Part shown: in pieces, positions 30,298-34,337 of the stretch
Position numbering within the stretch: the first letter of the stretch is position 1
Layout: each line of letters begins with the position of its first letter
From: an uncultured Clostridia bacterium
GTDB lineage: Bacteria > Bacillota > Clostridia > Oscillospirales > Acutalibacteraceae
Reading direction: 5' to 3'
Assembly: GCA_946184925.1 (NCBI GenBank)
Contig: CAMHHL010000016.1
Location: forward strand, 1-34,337
DNA length: 34,337 nt
Notes under the pieces: model-generated
What the model was told of the DNA's origin: nothing
The model's input: only the letters and a program-made list of their open reading frames with translations
Databases searched by the model: none
Translations under genes and position numbers: made by a program

Positions 30298-30660
30298 ATG
30301 ATTATAAACAATAGCAATAAGCAATTAAGGTCACGTGCTCAGGAACTCAGAAAAAATATGACCAAGGAAGAACGTCATCTTTGGTATGACTTTCTGAAGA
30401 ATTGTCCTTATAATTTTAAAAGGCAGAAAATTATCGGTAGCTTTATAGTTGATTTTTGTTGTGATAATCCCAAAATAGTAATTGAACTTGACGGTGACCA
30501 GCACTACAATAATACCGAATGTTTAATTAAGGACTCCAAACGGGATGAGATTCTTTCAAAACTCGGATACAGGGTGCTAAGATTTTCAAACTATGAGATA
30601 CAGCACAATTTTACGGGCGTTTGTGATGAGGTTTTTGCTGTTGCAGAAAAATTTCGATGA
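30298..30660 (+). CDS. DUF559 / Vsr-like PD-(D/E)XK nuclease-fold protein
   Basis: RAQELRKNMTKEERHLWYDFLKNCPYNFKRQKIIGSFIVDFCCDNPKIVIELDGDQHYN...RDEILSKLGYRVLRFSNYEI: classic DUF559 pattern. Confidence 0.85.
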   Translation: MIINNSNKQLRSRAQELRKNMTKEERHLWYDFLKNCPYNFKRQKIIGSFIVDFCCDNPKIVIELDGDQHYNNTECLIKDSKRDEILSKLGYRVLRFSNYEIQHNFTGVCDEVFAVAEKFR

Positions 30661-30667
30661 AGGACAG

Positions 30668-30721
30668 GTAGTCCCTCATCCGACTCGCCTGACGGCGAGC
30701 CACCTTCCCCCGAGGGAAGGC
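30668..30721 (-). repeat. Inverted palindromic A unit downstream of DUF559 gene
   Basis: Reverse complement GCCTTCCCTCGGGGGAAGGTGGCTCGCCGTCAGGCGAGTCGGATGAGGGACTAC. Confidence 0.88.
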
Positions 30722-30746
30722 TCATTCCACAAAAAGGTGTGATATA

Positions 30747-31025
30747 ATGGTAACAAAAGAAGATATAGAAAACATCGCAATACTCTCCAAGCTCTTTGTG
30801 GCTGAGGATGAGCTCGACGATCTCACAAAGCAGATGCAGGAGATTGTCGATTTTGCGGACGCAATCAACAACGCGCCTGATTCGGGCGAGGAGTTTGACA
30901 ACATCAACAATCTCTCCAACGTTTTCCGCGAGGACGAGGTTGTTCCGTCGCTTCCTTGTGAGGAAATCCTCAGAAACGCTCCCGAACAGGCTGAGGATCA
31001 CTTCCTCGTCAGAAATCACGCGTAA
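30747..31025 (+). CDS. gatC: Asp/Glu-tRNA amidotransferase subunit C
   Basis: ~92 aa, MVTKEDIENIAILSKLFVAEDELDDLTKQMQEIVDFADAIN..; upstream of gatA/gatB. Confidence 0.93.
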   Translation: MVTKEDIENIAILSKLFVAEDELDDLTKQMQEIVDFADAINNAPDSGEEFDNINNLSNVFREDEVVPSLPCEEILRNAPEQAEDHFLVRNHA

Positions 31026-31035
31026 GGAGAGAAGT

Positions 31036-32493
31036 ATGTCAGAAATCAGAAAAATTCACGATATGCTTTCCTCAAAGCAGATTTCGTGCAAGGAACTTAC
31101 AGAAAAATACTTAACGCAAATTGAAAATTCTAATAAAGAATTAAATGCCTATGTCAACGTAACTCCCGACGCGGCTCTCGCTCAGGCTGAGAAGGTTGAC
31201 AAGAAGCTCGCTTCCGGCGGGGAAATCGGTCTGCTCGAGGGTGTTCCGATGACGCTCAAGGACAACCTTTCGACAAAGGGCATCGAGACCACCTGCTGCT
31301 CAAAGATTCTCACCGGCTACAAGCCGATTTACAACGCTTCCGTATGGGATAAGCTCGAGAGCGAGGGCGCGGTTCTGCTCGGCAAGACTAACATGGACGA
31401 GTTCGCGATGGGTTCATCCTGTGAGACGTCCTGCTTCGGCGGAGCGACAAACCCGTTTAATACAGCTCACTGCGCCGGCGGTTCGTCGGGCGGCGTGGCT
31501 TCGGCAGTTGGCGCGAATATCGCGGCTTACGGTCTCGGCTCCGACACCGGCGGTTCAATCCGTCAGCCGGCTTCGTTCTGCGGTATCGTCGGATTAAAGC
31601 CGACCTACGGCGCTGTTTCGCGCTACGGTCTTATCGCCTACGCTTCGAGCCTTGACCAGATCGGCCCCATTACCAAGACGGTTGAGGACGCGGCGATTGT
31701 GTTCGACGCCATCTCCGACTATGATCCCAAGGACAGCACATGTCAGGGACGTCAGGGCGAAAGCACTGTCGATTCTGTTAACAACGACATCAAGGGAATG
31801 AAGATAGGCATCGCCAGGGAATACCTCGAGGGCGTCCGCGACGACGTCAGGGAAGCTATTCTGAACGCCGTCAAGGTTTATGAAAGCCTCGGCGCTGAGG
31901 TTGTTTACTTCGATATGCCGGCGATCAAGTTCGCTCTCCCTGTTTATTACATCATTGCCTGCGCGGAGGCTTCGTCGAACCTCGGACGTTACGACGGAAT
32001 CCGCTACGGCTACAAGGCGGAGCACTACAACGGCACTCACGACATGATGTGCCGCACAAGAAGCGAGGGCTTCGGCGACGAGGTCAAGCGCAGAATTCTG
32101 CTCGGCACCTACGTGCTCTCCGCCGGTTACTATGATGCGTATTACAAGAAAGCGCAGAACCTTCGCGGAACAATCGTAAAAGCGTTCAACGACGCATTCA
32201 CCAAGTGCGATTTCGTTCTCGCGCCGACAGTTCCCATGACCGCGTTCGAGATGGGACACGCTGTTTCAGACCCGGTCGAGACCTATCTCACCGACATCTG
32301 CACCGTTCCCGTTAACATCGCCGGACTCCCGGCTGTTTCGGTTCCCTGCGGCTTTAACGAGAAGGGAATGCCGATTGGTATGCAGCTCATCGGCAACAAA
32401 TTCAACGAGAGCATTATTCTCAACGCGGCGAACGCCTACGAGAAAGCCGCTCCCGAGAACTTTAAAACTACGAAATGGGGTGTCAAGCTGTGA
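31036..32493 (+). CDS. gatA: Asp/Glu-tRNA amidotransferase subunit A
   Basis: Amidase signature GGSSGGVASAVGANIAAYGLGSDTGGSIRQPASFCG. Start corrected from 30796 to MSEIRKIHDML (SD AAGGAGAG). Confidence 0.97.
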   Translation: MSEIRKIHDMLSSKQISCKELTEKYLTQIENSNKELNAYVNVTPDAALAQAEKVDKKLASGGEIGLLEGVPMTLKDNLSTKGIETTCCSKILTGYKPIYNASVWDKLESEGAVLLGKTNMDEFAMGSSCETSCFGGATNPFNTAHCAGGSSGGVASAVGANIAAYGLGSDTGGSIRQPASFCGIVGLKPTYGAVSRYGLIAYASSLDQIGPITKTVEDAAIVFDAISDYDPKDSTCQGRQGESTVDSVNNDIKGMKIGIAREYLEGVRDDVREAILNAVKVYESLGAEVVYFDMPAIKFALPVYYIIACAEASSNLGRYDGIRYGYKAEHYNGTHDMMCRTRSEGFGDEVKRRILLGTYVLSAGYYDAYYKKAQNLRGTIVKAFNDAFTKCDFVLAPTVPMTAFEMGHAVSDPVETYLTDICTVPVNIAGLPAVSVPCGFNEKGMPIGMQLIGNKFNESIILNAANAYEKAAPENFKTTKWGVKL

Positions 32494-33902
32494 AATACGA
32501 ACTTGTAGCGGGCTTTGAGACCCACGTGGAGCTCTCCACAAAGACAAAGATTTTTTGCAGCTGTACGACTGAGTTCGGCGGCGCGCCCAATACTCACTGC
32601 TGTCCCGTTTGTATCGGACTTCCGGGCACTCTCCCGAAGCTCAACCGTCAGGTTGTGAAATACGCGATTATGGCAGGTCTCGCGACAAACTGCGAGATTG
32701 CCGAGGTCGCCAAGATGGACAGAAAGAACTACTGCTATCCCGATTTGCCGAAGGCTTATCAGATTTCCGAATATGACAAGCCGCTCTGCGAGCACGGTTT
32801 TATTCAGCTCTCAAACGGCAGAAAAATCCGCATTCTCCGCATTCACATCGAGGAGGACGCCGGAAAGCTTATCCACGCTCACGGCGACACCTATGTTGAC
32901 TACAACCGCGGCGGTGTTCCGCTGATAGAGATTGTTACCGAGCCTGACTTCCGCTCTGTTGACGAGGCAAAGGAGTATGTCGAAAAGCTCCAGCTCATTA
33001 TGCGCTCAATCGGCGTTTCCGACTGCCGTATGCAGGAGGGCTCAATGCGTTGTGACGTCAACATTTCGGTTCGTCCCGAGGGCAGCGAAAAGCTCGGCAC
33101 TCGTACCGAGATTAAGAACATGAACTCAATCACCAACATCGCGAAGGCTATGGAGTATGAGTATGAGCGTCAGGTTGACCTCGTTGAGGCAGGCGGCAAG
33201 GTTGTTCAGGAGACTCTCCGATATGACGACGCCACCGGCACAACGTCCTCAATGAGAGGCAAGGAGGACGCCAACGACTACCGCTACTTCCGCGATCCCG
33301 ACCTTGTGACAATCCTCACAAGCAGGGAAGAGGTGGAGGAAATCAGGAAAACACTCCCTGAGCTTCCCGAAGCGAAGAAGCAGAGATACATCGACGACTT
33401 CGACATTCCCGAGAAGGACGCCGCACTGCTCACCAAGTACCGCAAGGTCAGCGAGTATTTTGACGAGGCGATAGAGGGACTCAAGAACCCCAAGACGGTC
33501 TCGAACTTCATCATCGGTTCAATCTTCCGCAGAGTTGAGACCGAGAAGGACAAGGAGAGCTTTGAGGTCGCGGTCACTCCGGCTCAGCTCAATGAGCTTG
33601 TCAAGATGCTCGAGAGCAAGAAGATTCAGAACAACCTCGCGAAGAAAACTCTCGAGAAAATGCTCGACACAGGCAAGCCCTGCACCGAGTTTATCGACGA
33701 GAGCGACCTCGGCGGAGTTGACGACGGAGCGCTCGCTCAGATGTGTCAGAACGCTATCGACGCTAATCCCAACGCCGTAGCCGACTACAAGGGCGGCAAG
33801 GAGAAGGCGCTGATGTCGCTGCTCGGCAACGTTATGAAGCAGAGCCGGGGCAAGGCTGACGCACAGGCTGTCAGAGCAAAGCTGATAGAATTGATAGGAT
33901 AA
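32490..33902 (+). CDS. gatB: Asp/Glu-tRNA amidotransferase subunit B
   Basis: KYELVAGFETHVELSTKTKIFC...; GTG start overlaps the gatA stop (GTGA). Confidence 0.96.
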   Translation: MKYELVAGFETHVELSTKTKIFCSCTTEFGGAPNTHCCPVCIGLPGTLPKLNRQVVKYAIMAGLATNCEIAEVAKMDRKNYCYPDLPKAYQISEYDKPLCEHGFIQLSNGRKIRILRIHIEEDAGKLIHAHGDTYVDYNRGGVPLIEIVTEPDFRSVDEAKEYVEKLQLIMRSIGVSDCRMQEGSMRCDVNISVRPEGSEKLGTRTEIKNMNSITNIAKAMEYEYERQVDLVEAGGKVVQETLRYDDATGTTSSMRGKEDANDYRYFRDPDLVTILTSREEVEEIRKTLPELPEAKKQRYIDDFDIPEKDAALLTKYRKVSEYFDEAIEGLKNPKTVSNFIIGSIFRRVETEKDKESFEVAVTPAQLNELVKMLESKKIQNNLAKKTLEKMLDTGKPCTEFIDESDLGGVDDGALAQMCQNAIDANPNAVADYKGGKEKALMSLLGNVMKQSRGKADAQAVRAKLIELIG

Positions 33903-33906
33903 ATAA

Positions 33907-33938
33907 GTTGAAAGTTGAAAGTTGAAAGTTGAAAGTTG
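33907..33938 (+). repeat. Heptanucleotide tandem repeat GTTGAAA x ~4.6
   Basis: GTTGAAAGTTGAAAGTTGAAAGTTGAAAGTTG. Confidence 0.9.
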
Positions 33939-33939
33939 T

Positions 33940-34069
33940 GGTCGGGCAGACAGGTCGGCGCGTACAAAAGCGCCGGGTGCCCGACCATATTCATATGCTG
34001 CTTGCGCAGCAAGCATAAAAATTCGGTCGGGCAACAGACGTGAGAAACTCACAATCTGTCTGCCCGACC
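33940..34069. repeat. 130-bp element with perfect 14-bp terminal inverted repeats and internal hairpins
   Basis: GGTCGGGCAGACAG ... CTGTCTGCCCGACC; internal GGCGC/GCGCC, GCCCGACC/GGTCGGGC, GCTTGC/GCAAGC and GTGAG-aaa-CTCAC. Confidence 0.8.
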
Positions 34070-34073
34070 TTTA

Positions 34074-34283
34074 ATTACGCATTACGCATTACGAATTACG
34101 CATTAAAAAAAGCACTTCTTGCAAAAACGTAGTCCCTCATCCGTCACCGCCAACAAGTTGTCGGCGACACCTTCAACACAAGGTATGGGTGTTGTTACCC
34201 AAAACAAGTTTTGGACAACACCTCACCCCAAGGGAAGGCTCGGTGCGTTTCCGCTACGTTAATTGCTCATTGCTCATTGCTAA
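34074..34283 (-). repeat. Reverse-oriented modular repeat: ATTACGC heptamers, A unit with insertion (34128-34239), TCATTGC heptamers
   Basis: Same module order as 29848-30221 on the opposite strand. The A unit is interrupted by about 50 bp. Confidence 0.85.
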
Positions 34284-34337
34284 TGTCCGGGTTCAGCACA
34301 TCGGTAAGTCGGGAGTGTCAGCACATAGGTAAGTGGA
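34284..34337. mobile_element. Possible IS21-like insertion-sequence terminus, cut by window end
   Basis: TGT start abutting the heptamer array; two 18-bp near-repeats GTTCAGCACATCGGTAAG / TGTCAGCACATAGGTAAG with 25-bp period, as in multi-repeat IS21 ends. Confidence 0.4.

Noticed and set aside
33519-34052. Minus-strand 177-aa ORF (and 33785-34012)
   Set aside because: Runs through the palindromic/heptamer repeats (FNFQLSTFNFQL) and antisense gatB; repeat artefact.

Overview
This 34.3 kb window looks like a chromosomal segment of a Clostridia/Oscillospiraceae-type (Ruminococcus-like) Firmicute; the taxonomic guess is inference from gene content and style. The core is a nitrogen/amide-transfer neighbourhood. 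On the minus strand it has gltB-gltD-pyrG. Divergent on the plus strand are glmS, type III glutamine synthetase (glnN), and an Amt ammonium transporter fused to a C-terminal PII (GlnK-like) domain. Around it are a BspA-like LRR surface protein, small membrane/lipoproteins, and a secreted EndA-type DNase translationally coupled to a 61-aa peptide. Further along are a GT2 glycosyltransferase, a VWA protein, a Cys-rich/BclA-like surface protein facing an unlisted 44-aa protein with 11 cysteines, nfo, a LytTR-DUF3021-ABC operon, aspS and gatCAB. The strongest new observations are two. (1) glmS, glnN and gltB share a promoter architecture: (T/A)TGCAA half-sites 21-22 bp apart, the proximal one exactly 7 bp upstream of a TTGACA -35 with a 17-bp spacer, suggesting one unidentified nitrogen regulator. 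(2) A modular repeat system (~161-bp macro-repeats of a palindromic 'A' unit plus two heptanucleotide tandem repeats) brackets a small DUF559/Vsr-like nuclease gene in inverted orientation. The nuclease's first codons are made from the heptamer repeat, which suggests a nuclease-associated repeat-mobilising cassette. A 130-bp cloverleaf-capable element and an apparent IS21-like terminus lie in a second repeat patch at the right edge. No searches or folding programs were run. All family calls are from reading the translated sequence.
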